A stretch of 64,000 bases of DNA from the NCBI GenBank assembly GCA_022446985.1, contig JAKVBD010000006.1, forward strand, positions 62,001 to 126,000, in the 5' to 3' direction. The position numbers and the translations under genes were made by a program. Below the pieces are notes generated by a model. It saw nothing but the letters and a program-made list of their open reading frames with translations, had not been told where the DNA came from and did not search any database. Shown piece after piece: positions 45,416 through 54,752 of the stretch. Position 1 is the first letter of the stretch. Each line of letters opens with the position of its first letter. Source of the stretch: Lentisphaerales bacterium (GTDB lineage: Bacteria; Verrucomicrobiota; Lentisphaeria; Lentisphaerales; Lentisphaeraceae).

Positions 45416-46471
45416 ATGAACGAAGAAGAAACTATAACTAGAGCAATCATTGGTGCAAGCCTGCGTGTCTTTGCACTAACATTTTTTATTTTAAGCCTAA
45501 TTGCTATGTCTCTGAAAGCTCTCCATTTCACTATATTGGGCCTTAGTTCAGCGACTTTATTCACTTGTCTTTCTTTTATACTTAAGTCTACAAATAACCA
45601 GAGACCATTACTCTTAATCTCGCTATGCTGTCTCTATCCATACACATGGTTACTTCCGATAACAGGCTCTCAAAATGCAAATGGATTATTAACTTCTGAA
45701 TTTCTTGAGACTCCTTCTACTCCATGGTTCCAAGGAATTCCAGAAGGTGAAATTTTGAATATCGGAGAACAACTTGGCTACACCAAAGCCGAAAAAGAGT
45801 CTCTGCAAGAAGTTGGTATATTAGCTCAACAATACCATGAAATAGAAGCCTCAAATTTATTTAAAGAAAACTATTCCATACTTATGGATTCATGGCTAAC
45901 AGATAGAAAACACTATTGGTATTTAGATGGTAAAAAAGACGCCCCGTTATTAATATTCCTCCATGGTTCAGGTGGTAATTTCAAATCATATCAGTACTGG
46001 TTTTCACAAGAAGCAAAAACGCTCGGTATTCATATGGCTTTCCCAACTTGGGGTCTGGGGACCTGGTCACCGAATAAACTTGAAACAAGACTACTAAAGC
46101 TCATTCAGCACTTAAAACAAAATAAGAATTTTAATCATGACAGTATATACATTTGCGGTTTATCGAAAGGAAGTATGACTGGCTCAAAAGCTTTAGCATT
46201 AGGTAAGATCAAAATAAATGGCTTTATTTCTTTATCTGGCGTATCTCTCCTTTCTGACAAACAAATATTCAGCCTGAGTGCTACGCCAATTTATTTCATA
46301 CATGGCTCTAAAGATGAACGGTCTAATTCTCATTATTGTCAAAATATTGCCACTTCATTAATAGAGCTGAATCAACACACAAAATTTGAAGAATATTCTG
46401 GTAATCACACGATTATTAAAGTTCATACAAAACCAATTGTCAGAAGCATATTAAACTGGATTAATAACTAA
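45416..46471 (+). CDS. Membrane-anchored alpha/beta hydrolase
   Basis: The 351-residue protein has two to three N-terminal hydrophobic segments (FALTFFILSLIAMSL, TILGLSSATLFTCLSFIL, LLLISLCCLYPYTWLL). A C-terminal alpha/beta hydrolase domain from about residue 175 shows FLHGSGGNFKSY (oxyanion region), the nucleophile elbow ICGLSKGSM, HGSKDERS and the histidine in SGNHTII. It probably hydrolyses an ester or peptide outside the cytoplasm. The base usage is more AT-rich than its neighbours. Confidence 0.78.
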   Translation: MNEEETITRAIIGASLRVFALTFFILSLIAMSLKALHFTILGLSSATLFTCLSFILKSTNNQRPLLLISLCCLYPYTWLLPITGSQNANGLLTSEFLETPSTPWFQGIPEGEILNIGEQLGYTKAEKESLQEVGILAQQYHEIEASNLFKENYSILMDSWLTDRKHYWYLDGKKDAPLLIFLHGSGGNFKSYQYWFSQEAKTLGIHMAFPTWGLGTWSPNKLETRLLKLIQHLKQNKNFNHDSIYICGLSKGSMTGSKALALGKIKINGFISLSGVSLLSDKQIFSLSATPIYFIHGSKDERSNSHYCQNIATSLIELNQHTKFEEYSGNHTIIKVHTKPIVRSILNWINN

Positions 46472-46587
46472 ATTCTCCAGCGCCACAAACCAATCATCGA
46501 TTTTGACAAATCTTTATTTTAAAAAATCTGTAGCGACCTCCAACAGAATTTGGATTATTACTATAAATAACGTCAAAGGAAATCTAA

Positions 46588-47970
46588 ATGAAGTTAAAAT
46601 TGACTCTCCTGCTTTTGCTCTTTCAGCAAATACTAACTGCTGCCGATAAGCCAAATATAATTTTTATCTTTGCTGATGACTGGGGATGGGGTGACTTGAG
46701 TTGTCATGGTCATCCATACATAAAAACTCCAAATATTGACCGTCTAGCCAAAGAAGGTACAGATTTTTATCGATTCACTGTTGCCAGTGGTGTTTGTTCT
46801 CCAAGCCGAGCTGCTGTCATGACCGGCCACTTCCCGGCCCGATACAGTATTGATGGTCACTTTGCCTGGGTTCCAAGCAATGCAAAACGCGGTATGCCGG
46901 ACTGGCTCGACACAGAAGCACCAATGATGCAAAAGTTCCTACAGCAAGCGGGCTACAGAACTGCACACTATGGAAAATGGCACTTGGCGAACAACATGAT
47001 TCCTGACTCACCGCTTCCTTCTGAGTACGGTTACGACGAGTATGGAGCCTTCAATTGTGCAGGCGAACAAATGCCTTATCATGAAGACTCCATGCACACA
47101 GTAAAATTCATTGAGAAAAGTCACAAAGAAGGTAAACCTTTCTTTGTAAACCTTTGGATTCACGAGCCGCACACTCCTTTTCACACACAGCCAAAGTATG
47201 AGTGGCGTTTTAGAGACCTTCCTAGAAAAGATAACATATATGCTTCTGTTCTTTCACATGCCGATGACAGAATTGGCGAAGTTCTAGACGCTCTTGATAG
47301 ACTTAAAATTGCTGACAATACACTGGTCATTTTCAGTTCAGATAATGGTCCGGCAAGAAACCCTAAAGGTGGCGATCTGAAACTGCAATACGACACCGCA
47401 TCGGGTGCTGGCTGGGGAGTCAATGCCGCTATGGGCATCACTGGCGGACGTAAAGGTTTTAAAGCTTCTCTTATGGAAGGCGGTATAGGTGTTCCTTTTC
47501 TTGTCAGATGGCCAGAAAAAGTAGCAGCTGGTAAAGTTAATGATGTTTCACCTATCTCTGCAGTTGATCTTCTTCCTACATTCTGTGAAATAGCAGGAAT
47601 CAAGCTTCCATCAAACTATATACCGGACGGCATAAGCCAGGTTAAAGCTCTTAAAGGAGAAGATAAAAGCACAGACAGAACAAAACCTCTTTTCTGGAAA
47701 ATAGCTGCACCCTGGCCGGCGTATAAAGACAAACCGGAGCACTGGGCCTCTTATGTTATCGCCTACAAAAACTGGAAGCTTCTTAGTAGTAAAAAAGGCG
47801 AATACTACGAACTCTACGACATAGTCGCCGATCCATTTGAAAAGAATGACCTAATGGCAACTAAAAAAGACGTTTCTAAAGAACTTATAGGCATGTTGGA
47901 TGCCTGGAAGAAATCACTTCCAGATGGCCCTTCAGGAAAGGTCTTCTCGAAGGAGAGAAGACTGAAGTGA
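46588..47970 (+). CDS. Secreted type-I sulfatase
   Basis: The 460-residue protein has a signal peptide (residues 1-18). The metal-binding block NIIFIFADDWGWGDLS and the CSPSR maturation motif (Cys at residue 70, oxidised to formylglycine) follow. HYGKWHL, FSSDNGPAR and a C-terminal region typical of N-acetylgalactosamine-6-sulfatase-like enzymes complete it. It would remove sulfate from polysaccharides. AAAGGAAA precedes the ATG. A hairpin terminator shared with the TRAP operon lies at 47989. Confidence 0.95.
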   Translation: MKLKLTLLLLLFQQILTAADKPNIIFIFADDWGWGDLSCHGHPYIKTPNIDRLAKEGTDFYRFTVASGVCSPSRAAVMTGHFPARYSIDGHFAWVPSNAKRGMPDWLDTEAPMMQKFLQQAGYRTAHYGKWHLANNMIPDSPLPSEYGYDEYGAFNCAGEQMPYHEDSMHTVKFIEKSHKEGKPFFVNLWIHEPHTPFHTQPKYEWRFRDLPRKDNIYASVLSHADDRIGEVLDALDRLKIADNTLVIFSSDNGPARNPKGGDLKLQYDTASGAGWGVNAAMGITGGRKGFKASLMEGGIGVPFLVRWPEKVAAGKVNDVSPISAVDLLPTFCEIAGIKLPSNYIPDGISQVKALKGEDKSTDRTKPLFWKIAAPWPAYKDKPEHWASYVIAYKNWKLLSSKKGEYYELYDIVADPFEKNDLMATKKDVSKELIGMLDAWKKSLPDGPSGKVFSKERRLK

Positions 47971-47988
47971 TTATTTAAACCTTGAATT

Positions 47989-48024
47989 AAAGCCTGCTGT
48001 CCACCTAACTGCAGGCTTTATTAT
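47989..48024 (+). terminator. Convergent terminator between sulfatase and dctM
   Basis: AAAGCCTGC/GCAGGCTTT pair (9 bp) around a 13-nt loop. Because the arms end in A/T it may serve both strands. Confidence 0.7.
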
Positions 48025-49298
48025 TAATCAAATAATGCTGGTAGCCATAAAGATAACTGTGGAATATATGAAACTAATAAGAGAACTGTCAAGTTACATA
48101 TAAGGTAAGGGAACAAAGCTTTAATCACATTTTTGAGTGGAGTCTCGGCTATTTCCGACGCTACAAATAAACAGACGCCAACCGGTGGAGTCGTCAAACC
48201 AATCATCAAGTTCAATACTGCCATAACGCCAAAGTGAACCGGATCCATTCCAACTCCCTCAGCCACTTTTAGCAGAGCTGGAAAGAGAATAATCAGGGCC
48301 GCGATTGTCTCCATAAAGCTACCAACAAATAACAAGAGGATATTGATAAATAAGATGACCAGAATTGGGTTATCTGTTATGGATAAAATGCCGTTGGCTA
48401 ACATTTGCGGAATATTCTCACTGGCAAGGATCCAGGCGAAAACATTGGCCATTCCAACCAAAGTCATAAGCGCTGCTGTCCCAAGAACTGTATCCAGCAA
48501 AATAGCCGGCAGTTTTTTAAAGTTCAGAGTTTTATAAATGAATGCACCGGCAATCAAAGCATAAACCGAAGCAACAATGGATGCCTCAGTCGGCGTAAAT
48601 ATCCCTCCAATAATGCCGTACAAAACAACCGCAACCAAAAGCAAAGCCCAGAAGGCAGTCTTACTTTCACCAAATAGTCTCTTAATACAAAACTTGTCGC
48701 CTTTGGGGTAATCTTTGACCTTGGAAAGGATATAGGTTGTCAAGAGCATAGCACCGCCTAAAAGCAATCCCGGAACTGCACCCGCAAGGAACATCTTCCC
48801 TACGGAAATACTGGTTAAAGAGCCAACGATAATCATTGGAACACTTGGTGGAATTATCGGTCCAACTGTCGATGAAGCTGCCGTAACTGCAGCGGCAAAA
48901 GGTTTATCGTAACCGCGTTTTGACATACCCGGAATCATCACTGCACCAATACTCGTTGTATCGGCAATAGCCGTTCCTGAAATGCCGCCAAAGATCATCG
49001 AACCGCCAACATTAGCTAAGCCAAGTCCTCCACGTATATGACCAAACATGGCATCACTGAATTTTATAATATGATGAGTGATATTACCGGCATTCATTAA
49101 ATTGCCGGCAAGGATAAATCCGGGTATACAAAGCAGTATAAAAGAATCCATGCCGGCAAAAAATCTTTGTGGTAAAATTGTTAGTGGTATATCGGCTATA
49201 AACAGATAACTGACAGTCGATATCCCCAATGAAAAGGCAATCGGTAAACCGGCAAAAAGCAGAACTACAAATACTCCAAGGAGTACAGTAATCTCCAT
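48024..49298 (-). CDS. dctM: TRAP transporter large permease
   Basis: The DctM-type permease has about twelve membrane helices, with GLPIAFSLGISTVSYL at the start and the GGISGTAIADTTSIGAVMIPGM and TPPVGVCLF motifs. It co-operates with DctQ and the solute-binding DctP. The ATG at 49298 (GGGAG 4-5 nt upstream) is preferred over the TTG at 49319. One nt separates it from the dctQ stop. Confidence 0.95.
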   Translation of the reverse strand: MEITVLLGVFVVLLFAGLPIAFSLGISTVSYLFIADIPLTILPQRFFAGMDSFILLCIPGFILAGNLMNAGNITHHIIKFSDAMFGHIRGGLGLANVGGSMIFGGISGTAIADTTSIGAVMIPGMSKRGYDKPFAAAVTAASSTVGPIIPPSVPMIIVGSLTSISVGKMFLAGAVPGLLLGGAMLLTTYILSKVKDYPKGDKFCIKRLFGESKTAFWALLLVAVVLYGIIGGIFTPTEASIVASVYALIAGAFIYKTLNFKKLPAILLDTVLGTAALMTLVGMANVFAWILASENIPQMLANGILSITDNPILVILFINILLLFVGSFMETIAALIILFPALLKVAEGVGMDPVHFGVMAVLNLMIGLTTPPVGVCLFVASEIAETPLKNVIKALFPYLICNLTVLLLVSYIPQLSLWLPALFD

Positions 49299-49299
49299 G

Positions 49300-49812
49300 T
49301 CACTCTCCCCTCTTTTCAATAAGCGTCAAACTGTCTTTAATAGCCAGTAAAACAGTACTCAGCGAGACCAAAACAAAGAAAACAAAACTGGAACCAAATA
49401 TCCAACTCATCTTCAGCCCCATAGCAGGAGAAGTCTGGCGCTTGCCTATCAAAGCGTACTTCCAGGCATATTGCAGTAAGACCACACTAAAAACTGCTAC
49501 CAGTAAGTGAAAGAATATCTTGTAACGCAAACTCCACTTTTCAGATAAGCGGTGCTGAAATAGCTCAAGATTGACATGTCGCTCCTGAATAATCACCGAT
49601 GCCGATGCAAAAATGATTGTGTAAATAAACAAAAAGCGCGATAACTCTTCTGTCCAAACCGGAGCTTTTGGTAAAGCATAACGGGCAAAGATCTGAAAAA
49701 GGACGACAAAAACAATTCCCAGCAAAAAGACAATTGCTGCTGTATTAAAGATCTTTTGCAACCAGTCTAACAGGAAATTAACGCCACTTTTCAGTTTCTC
49801 AGTTCTGGGCAT
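49300..49812 (-). CDS. dctQ: TRAP transporter small permease
   Basis: The 170-residue DctQ-type protein has four helices (around residues 21-43, 55-75, 96-114 and 140-160) with the VWTEELSRFLFIYTIIFASA block typical of the family. It overlaps the end of dctP by 14 bp. Confidence 0.93.
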   Translation of the reverse strand: MPRTEKLKSGVNFLLDWLQKIFNTAAIVFLLGIVFVVLFQIFARYALPKAPVWTEELSRFLFIYTIIFASASVIIQERHVNLELFQHRLSEKWSLRYKIFFHLLVAVFSVVLLQYAWKYALIGKRQTSPAMGLKMSWIFGSSFVFFVLVSLSTVLLAIKDSLTLIEKRGE

Positions 49813-50779
49813 TAATCTTCTCTAGAAGAGTTCTTTGTTCTTCATTTAAAGATTTCAAAACTGCAACACGAGCCTTGGCTGCAAAAGCTTCCTGATCTGC
49901 ATCCACCATAGTCATGCCAGACTTTTCCAGCTTTGCTCTAAGGTTTTTCTCTTCTTCTATGAAAAGCTTATTTTCATAATCTTGCATATCTTTTGCTGCC
50001 TGTAGAACAATTGCCTGTAAATCTGCTGGCATACTGCTCAACTTTTCTTCACCGATAACTACATAAATCCAGCTTCGAACATGGGCAGTAAGGTTGACAT
50101 GCTTTTGAACCTCAGAAAAACTAGCGCTGTCAATCAAATCAAGAGGATTCTCCTGAGCTTCGATAGTGTTTTGTTGAAGAGACGTAAAGACTTCGCTAAA
50201 GGCCATTGGAGTTGGTTTCGCTCCAAGCTCTTCCCAGACTTTAACAAAAATCGGTACATTTGGAACACGGATTTTAAGACCTTTTAAATCTTCAGGGCTT
50301 TTTACCGGGCGATTTGTTGTTAGGTGACGCGGTCCACGTTCGAACCAAGCCAGAGGTACCAGTCCAGTTTTAGCAGTGATTTCCTGACAAATCTCCTGAC
50401 CTGCAGGCCCTGAGGCCGCTGCACGCATTTCAGATGAACTTTGGAAAGCATAAGGGACTGCCATAAGAGCTGCTTTGGGAGCCCAGTTTTGCAGACTTTC
50501 ACCGGTAATCGTCATATCCGCTGTTCCCAGCTGAATACTGTTTATAAGATCCATTTCTTTACCCAACTGGGAATTGGGATAAACTTTGACTTCAATCTTG
50601 CCCTGAGATCTTTCCTCAACGAGCTCTTTAAATTTCAAAGCCGCCTTATGCCAAGTGTTGCTTTCACTAGCTAAGTGACCAAACTTTAGAGTAAAATTGT
50701 CTGTAGCACCATTTTTAGAGTCACAAGAACTCATAATAAGACAGAGCACCAATAAAAATATAACTTTCCCACACTTCAT
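49799..50779 (-). CDS. dctP: TRAP solute-binding lipoprotein
   Basis: The 326-residue protein starts with a lipoprotein signal (lipobox LIMSSC). It is DctP-type: LKFGHLASESNTWHKAALKFKELVEE, GTADMTITG, LKGLKIRVPNVPI and EVFTSLQQNTIEAQENP. The ligand is probably an organic acid. The upstream 380 bp should hold the operon promoter. Confidence 0.94.
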   Translation of the reverse strand: MKCGKVIFLLVLCLIMSSCDSKNGATDNFTLKFGHLASESNTWHKAALKFKELVEERSQGKIEVKVYPNSQLGKEMDLINSIQLGTADMTITGESLQNWAPKAALMAVPYAFQSSSEMRAAASGPAGQEICQEITAKTGLVPLAWFERGPRHLTTNRPVKSPEDLKGLKIRVPNVPIFVKVWEELGAKPTPMAFSEVFTSLQQNTIEAQENPLDLIDSASFSEVQKHVNLTAHVRSWIYVVIGEEKLSSMPADLQAIVLQAAKDMQDYENKLFIEEEKNLRAKLEKSGMTMVDADQEAFAAKARVAVLKSLNEEQRTLLEKINAQN

Positions 50780-51156
50780 CTTTCGAACCTTATTTAAGCA
50801 ATTATTAGCACTTTAACGACAGTTGTACGCAGAGAACTATCAAAACCTACAAGTGCTAATAACAGATTTAAAAGGTTGCTTACGGCCAAGTTTTAAAAGA
50901 ACTTTTAGAAATAGATTTTACCTTGATCTAATTGTCTGACATTTGTATCTCAAAGTGTCCAATTAGTGCTTGTCCGAAAATAGGCTAAATGAACTATTGA
51001 GCTACTTCTTGCTTTTGATTTCCTATTTTTGAGGACCTGATTTTGCCCTTTTGAATAATTTTTAAGAGTGCTTTTAACTTTTTTCTTCCAGCAGCTCTTC
51101 AGATAGATAGGCGATACCCTCCGAGTACTTCGGACTTGATTATATTTTAATTTAAC
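50780..51156. other. Gene-free stretch upstream of the TRAP operon
   Basis: No gene is visible in these 377 bp. The left part should contain the dctP promoter. The right part reads as the non-coding tail of the degraded insertion sequence that follows. Confidence 0.5.
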
Positions 51157-51783
51157 TCAGGCGGCCTTTCTTTCGATTTCTAATTCTCTCGCCATGATGA
51201 TAGCACCAATTCGGTGAACATTACTGGAAACTAAAGCCATTGATACGTATCGTTCAAAATGTTCTTCTCCCTTATCAGGGCACCTATCCAGCCCATGACT
51301 TTCCAATGTATTGATTACCGACTATTGATTACCGACTCAACTGCGGGGTGCTGCTTTCGTACGGTTTTGAATTCTTCTGAAGTCTCACGTTCAAGATCCA
51401 TTTTATTGGGCCGGCCTTTGACGGGAAGATACCCTTGAATTCCCAGTTGATTCTCAATATTTGCCCGATTGTTGTTACCGTCTTGAATGAAAGCCCTTAT
51501 AAAAACTAATTGAGTTCATTTGAGGGAAAAGAGCCTTACTGTCTGCAGCCAAAACAAAGGCGACCTAAGAATCCTGTTCTTTTTTCATGATCCGGTGATT
51601 GATCAAACACACCTTTAAGAAGATTTTCTCCACTTTCGTTAAAATGAGTAAGTATCCGATTTTGAAAATTAAAAAGAGTCGCTGGACAAAAAAGGACTCC
51701 TTCTAAATCATAAATACCAAGAGCTAGACGAATCAGTATATGAAAGTCAAGATTACTAAATAATTCAGCAAACTGTTCTTAAC
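51157..51783 (-). pseudogene. ISNCY-like transposase relic
   Basis: Three reading frames on the minus strand give successive transposase pieces: IRLALGIYDLEGVLF and NRILTHFNESGENLLKGVFDQ, then GYLPVKGRPNKMDLERE and VRKQHPAVESVIN, then LESHGLDRCPDKGEEHFERY and NVHRIGAIIMARELEIE with a stop at 51157. KGRP and RKQHPAVES...GLDRCPD resemble ISNCY-family transposases. A 14-bp tandem duplication (GTCGGTAATCAATA twice, at about 51318-51345) breaks the frame between the second and third pieces, and the central part is deleted. Confidence 0.8.
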
Positions 51784-52124
51784 AAAAACCCATTAACTCT
51801 CAATTTTAAAGTAACTAAAATATAAAAGCTAATATAAGTTTTCATATAAATATTTCTTCAATAAAATCTAGAGGCATGCAGAATTCTTATTGGATGGGAC
51901 CTTTTTAGAGCGAACTCATATAATAATTATCCCACATGTTTTTCATATACAGAATTGAATGCAAAAATGCAAACTCTACAATAATCAATTGTATGGATTA
52001 TGATTCAGCAAATCTAAAAGATCTAATGGTAAAGTACTTTCTCGGCAGGTAAGATACTAATTTTTGGAGGGGTTTACGACTGGTAAGCTGAGGACGGGCT
52101 TTTATTTCTTTTAAGGATATCAGA
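51784..52124. other. Gene-free AT-rich stretch after the transposase relic
   Basis: No gene or known RNA is recognised. It is AT-rich, with a GGAGGGG near 52063 and no convincing downstream frame. It may be part of the decayed insertion sequence. Confidence 0.4.
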
Positions 52125-52254
52125 AAAATGATAGCTTCTGGGAGAAACTTAACAGCATTGCATGGGACGGGCTATTTATTTCTATTGATGATCCGGCAAA
52201 TACATCGCCTGTGGCACCCGCCGTTTTCAGCATTGTGTCTGGCACAATTTCGCC
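52125..52254. repeat. Direct repeat, left copy
   Basis: It shares CTGGGAGAAACTTAACAGCA, then GCATTGCATGGGACGGG, then CCGGCAAATACATCGCCTG and TCTGGCACAATTTCGCC with the right copy at 53943, at roughly 80% identity by eye. A minus-strand frame 52120-52281 (54 codons, from an ATG at 52281) spans it. Confidence 0.75.
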
Positions 52255-52516
52255 ATTCATTTTCTGACGTGCCTTGCGCATGATAAATCTCCCTTACTTG
52301 CGTCTAAGCCAATGTACTAGAAAAAACTAACGAAGTACTGTAGTTTACATGGTTCCACTTCGGGCTACTATCCTTGCCCATAGAGACATTATAGCCGCAT
52401 AAAAATTCAAACTTAATCAAAAAATAACCCCATAAAAATTCAAAATCAACAATCCAAATCTTGTATTAATACAAATTCTATCTTGGATTTTGTTTAATAA
52501 CATACGAGGCGATTTT

Positions 52517-53887
52517 ATGCAGCGTGAAGCAATAGTGTACCTTCAAGAGTGGCGGCAGCGAAGTTCACGGCGGCCCCTGATTATCCGCGGTGCCCGGCAA
52601 GTCGGTAAATCCTGGTTGGCAAAGCAGTTCGGTCGTGAAAATTTTCAGAATTTTATCGAAACAAATTTTGATGAAAAACAACAACTTGACCGGATTTTTG
52701 AAAAAGATATTAACGAATGTCTTAATTTACTTGAAATCGAATTCGATACTGAGATCAAAGATGGCGACACCTTAATTTTTCTTGATGAAGTTCAAGCTGC
52801 TCCTGAGGTATTTGCCCGTTTACGCTACTTTTATGAAAATCGTCCGGGCCTTCATATTATTGCTACAGGTTCTCTTTTAGAGTTTCTTTTAGCCAATCAT
52901 AGTTTTTCTATGCCCGTCGTACGTATTGAGTATATGTATCTCTTACCTTTCAACTTCCGCGAATTTCTTATGGCTGCAAACCAGCAACGCTTACTTAATT
53001 TCATGCTGAAATACCAGCTCGGCGATGAATTACCTGAAAGCATTCATCAAAAAATCCGCCGTTATTTTCTTAAGTTTCTTTATCTCGGGGCCATGCCGGA
53101 AAGTATAAAAAGCTGGATTGAAAGTGGCAATTTCCGCCAAAGTGAAATAATTAGTCAATCCTTAAAATTTACCGCGACGATTTTAGTAAATACTGCGATC
53201 GCTTTGATTTACTGTTACTTCAGTAAGTTTATGATCAGTTACCATTTTGTGTCGCTCAAAAATTCAAATATTCGCAACTATTTCCTGATCAACGTCCCTA
53301 CAAAATCAAGCAAGCTTATGACCTTCTCTGTCAGGCTGGGCTGGCAACAGCCATTACTCACTCTTCCAGTAACGGTGTGCCTCTAGCAGCAGAAAGAAAG
53401 GCAAAAATATTTAAGAACCTTTTCCTGGATTGTGGTTTGATGCTAATTGCGAATGGGCTGAAATTAACCGACCTTGATGATGATCTAATTTTGATCAATA
53501 AGGAAACACTGGCAGAACAAGTTGTCGGTCAGCACCTACTTTATATGGGTGATTTTTTTTGAGCGTCCGCAATTGCATTATTGGGTCAGAGAAAAAAGTG
53601 GCTCGGCGGCAGAAATTGACTACGTTATTGAACTCAAAGGTAGAGTTATTCCTGTTGAAGTAAAAGCTGGCAAAAGTGGTCGTCTTAGATCTCTACAGCA
53701 GTTTGCCAAGGAAAAAAAATGTTCTGTAGTTTTGCGCTTTAATGACGACCTGTCTTTCATACTGACAATCGACCAGAACGACAGTTCCTTTCAACTCATT
53801 TCGCTACCTTATACATGGCTGGAGAAATTCCGCGTTTGTTTGACAACTACCCACTTTAAAGTGATGTCTGAGTCAGTCAACATTTGA
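52517..53887 (+). pseudogene. DUF4143-type AAA ATPase pseudogene
   Basis: The N-terminal half is intact: GARQVGKSWLAKQFG (Walker A), LIFLDEVQAAPEVFARL (Walker B), ATGSLLEFLL and LYLGAMPESI. After about 53169 a frameshift gives another frame with YRDDFSKYCDRFDLLLLQ, which hits a TAA near 53230. VYDQLPFCVAQKFKYSQ follows in the same frame. Then a run of eight T (53553-53560, one too many for the frame) shifts to FERPQLHYWVREKSGSAAEI, the C-terminal nuclease-like DUF4143 block. Three lesions show decay. The first ATG (52517) has GAGG upstream. Confidence 0.85.
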
Positions 53888-53942
53888 CTGAGTCCAGTAT
53901 TTTCGACATTTTCAATATACCTCACCGGTACCGAGGCGTATA

Positions 53943-54073
53943 GAAATGAGAGATACTGGGAGAAACTTAATAGCATTGCATGGGACGGGCCATACTTTTA
54001 ATGATTCGGCAAATACACCGCCTGTGGCACTATTTCGCCATTTTCAACAGTATGGCTGGCACTATTTCGCCCT
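53943..54073. repeat. Direct repeat, right copy
   Basis: See the left copy at 52125. The copies flank the ATPase pseudogene with the same orientation. CTGGGAGAAACTTAATAGCA, GCATTGCATGGGACGGG, CGGCAAATACACCGCCTG and GCTGGCACTATTTCGCC are the shared blocks. Confidence 0.75.
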
Positions 54074-54174
54074 TCGCGTGATGCCTTAAAAAACTTTGGA
54101 TACTCTATATCACACTAAGGCGATAATTTGGAACATTAGCAATTAATTAAAAATTGGAGAAAATATATTTTTTT

Positions 54175-54202
54175 TGTAACAATTCTTAGGGTGCGGGAAC
54201 TT
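54175..54202 (+). promoter_or_regulatory. Candidate ECF sigma promoter, site 1
   Basis: TGTAAC (54175-54180), then 16 nt, then GAACTT (54197-54202) preceded by GG. It lies 25 bp before the start of the sigma gene itself. The same arrangement occurs at sites 2 and 3. Confidence 0.6.
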
Positions 54203-54227
54203 CCTTAGAATAAGAGAGGAATTTTTG

Positions 54228-54752
54228 ATGACGCCACCAGAAGAATTACACCGGGAATTTTTGCGTTTGTATACCCCAACGCAAAATTCATTGTTTCGCT
54301 ATATTTGCAGCCAGCATCCAAATATAAGTGAAGCTGAAGATATTCTACAGGACGTGGTGACCGTCGCCTGGGAGAAATTTGCAAGTTTTAATTCAGAAGA
54401 CTCTAAATTCACCGCTTGGCTCATCACCATAGCCCGCAATAAAATACTTCATTCGAAACGGCAGTTTCTGCGCAAGCGCAAATTTCTAGATAAGAACCAG
54501 GACAGCTTGGCGGAAGATTATTTTGCTCCATATGACTTTTCCAAATACAAAGAAAAGGAAAAAGCGCTGTCTTCTTGTCTGAATGAATTACCAAGAGATC
54601 ATAAATCGCTGCTGCTACTGCGCTATTACGAAAACTACAGCTGCCTCGATTTAGCCAAGCGCTTCAAGCGAACACACAATCAGGTGCGCACTCAACTTCA
54701 CCGCCTGCGATCAGCACTGAAAACCTGTATAAAACAAAGTCACTTTACATGA
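54228..54752 (+). CDS. ECF RNA polymerase sigma factor
   Basis: The 174-residue sigma-70 family protein has region 2 (LFRYICSQHPNISEAEDILQDVVTVAWE, then FTAWLITIARNKILHSKR) and region 4 (LPRDHKSLLLLRYYENYSCLDLAKRF). It resembles the Rhodopirellula/Verrucomicrobium ECF subfamily. ATG 54228 has GAGAGGA 7 nt upstream; the TTG one codon earlier is not needed. Its stop overlaps the anti-sigma start (ATGA). A candidate self-promoter lies at 54175. Confidence 0.93.
   Translation: MTPPEELHREFLRLYTPTQNSLFRYICSQHPNISEAEDILQDVVTVAWEKFASFNSEDSKFTAWLITIARNKILHSKRQFLRKRKFLDKNQDSLAEDYFAPYDFSKYKEKEKALSSCLNELPRDHKSLLLLRYYENYSCLDLAKRFKRTHNQVRTQLHRLRSALKTCIKQSHFT

Noticed and set aside
53377-53562. Separate 61-residue gene within the ATPase region
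   Set aside because: It is the middle frame of the broken DUF4143 ATPase, not a separate gene.
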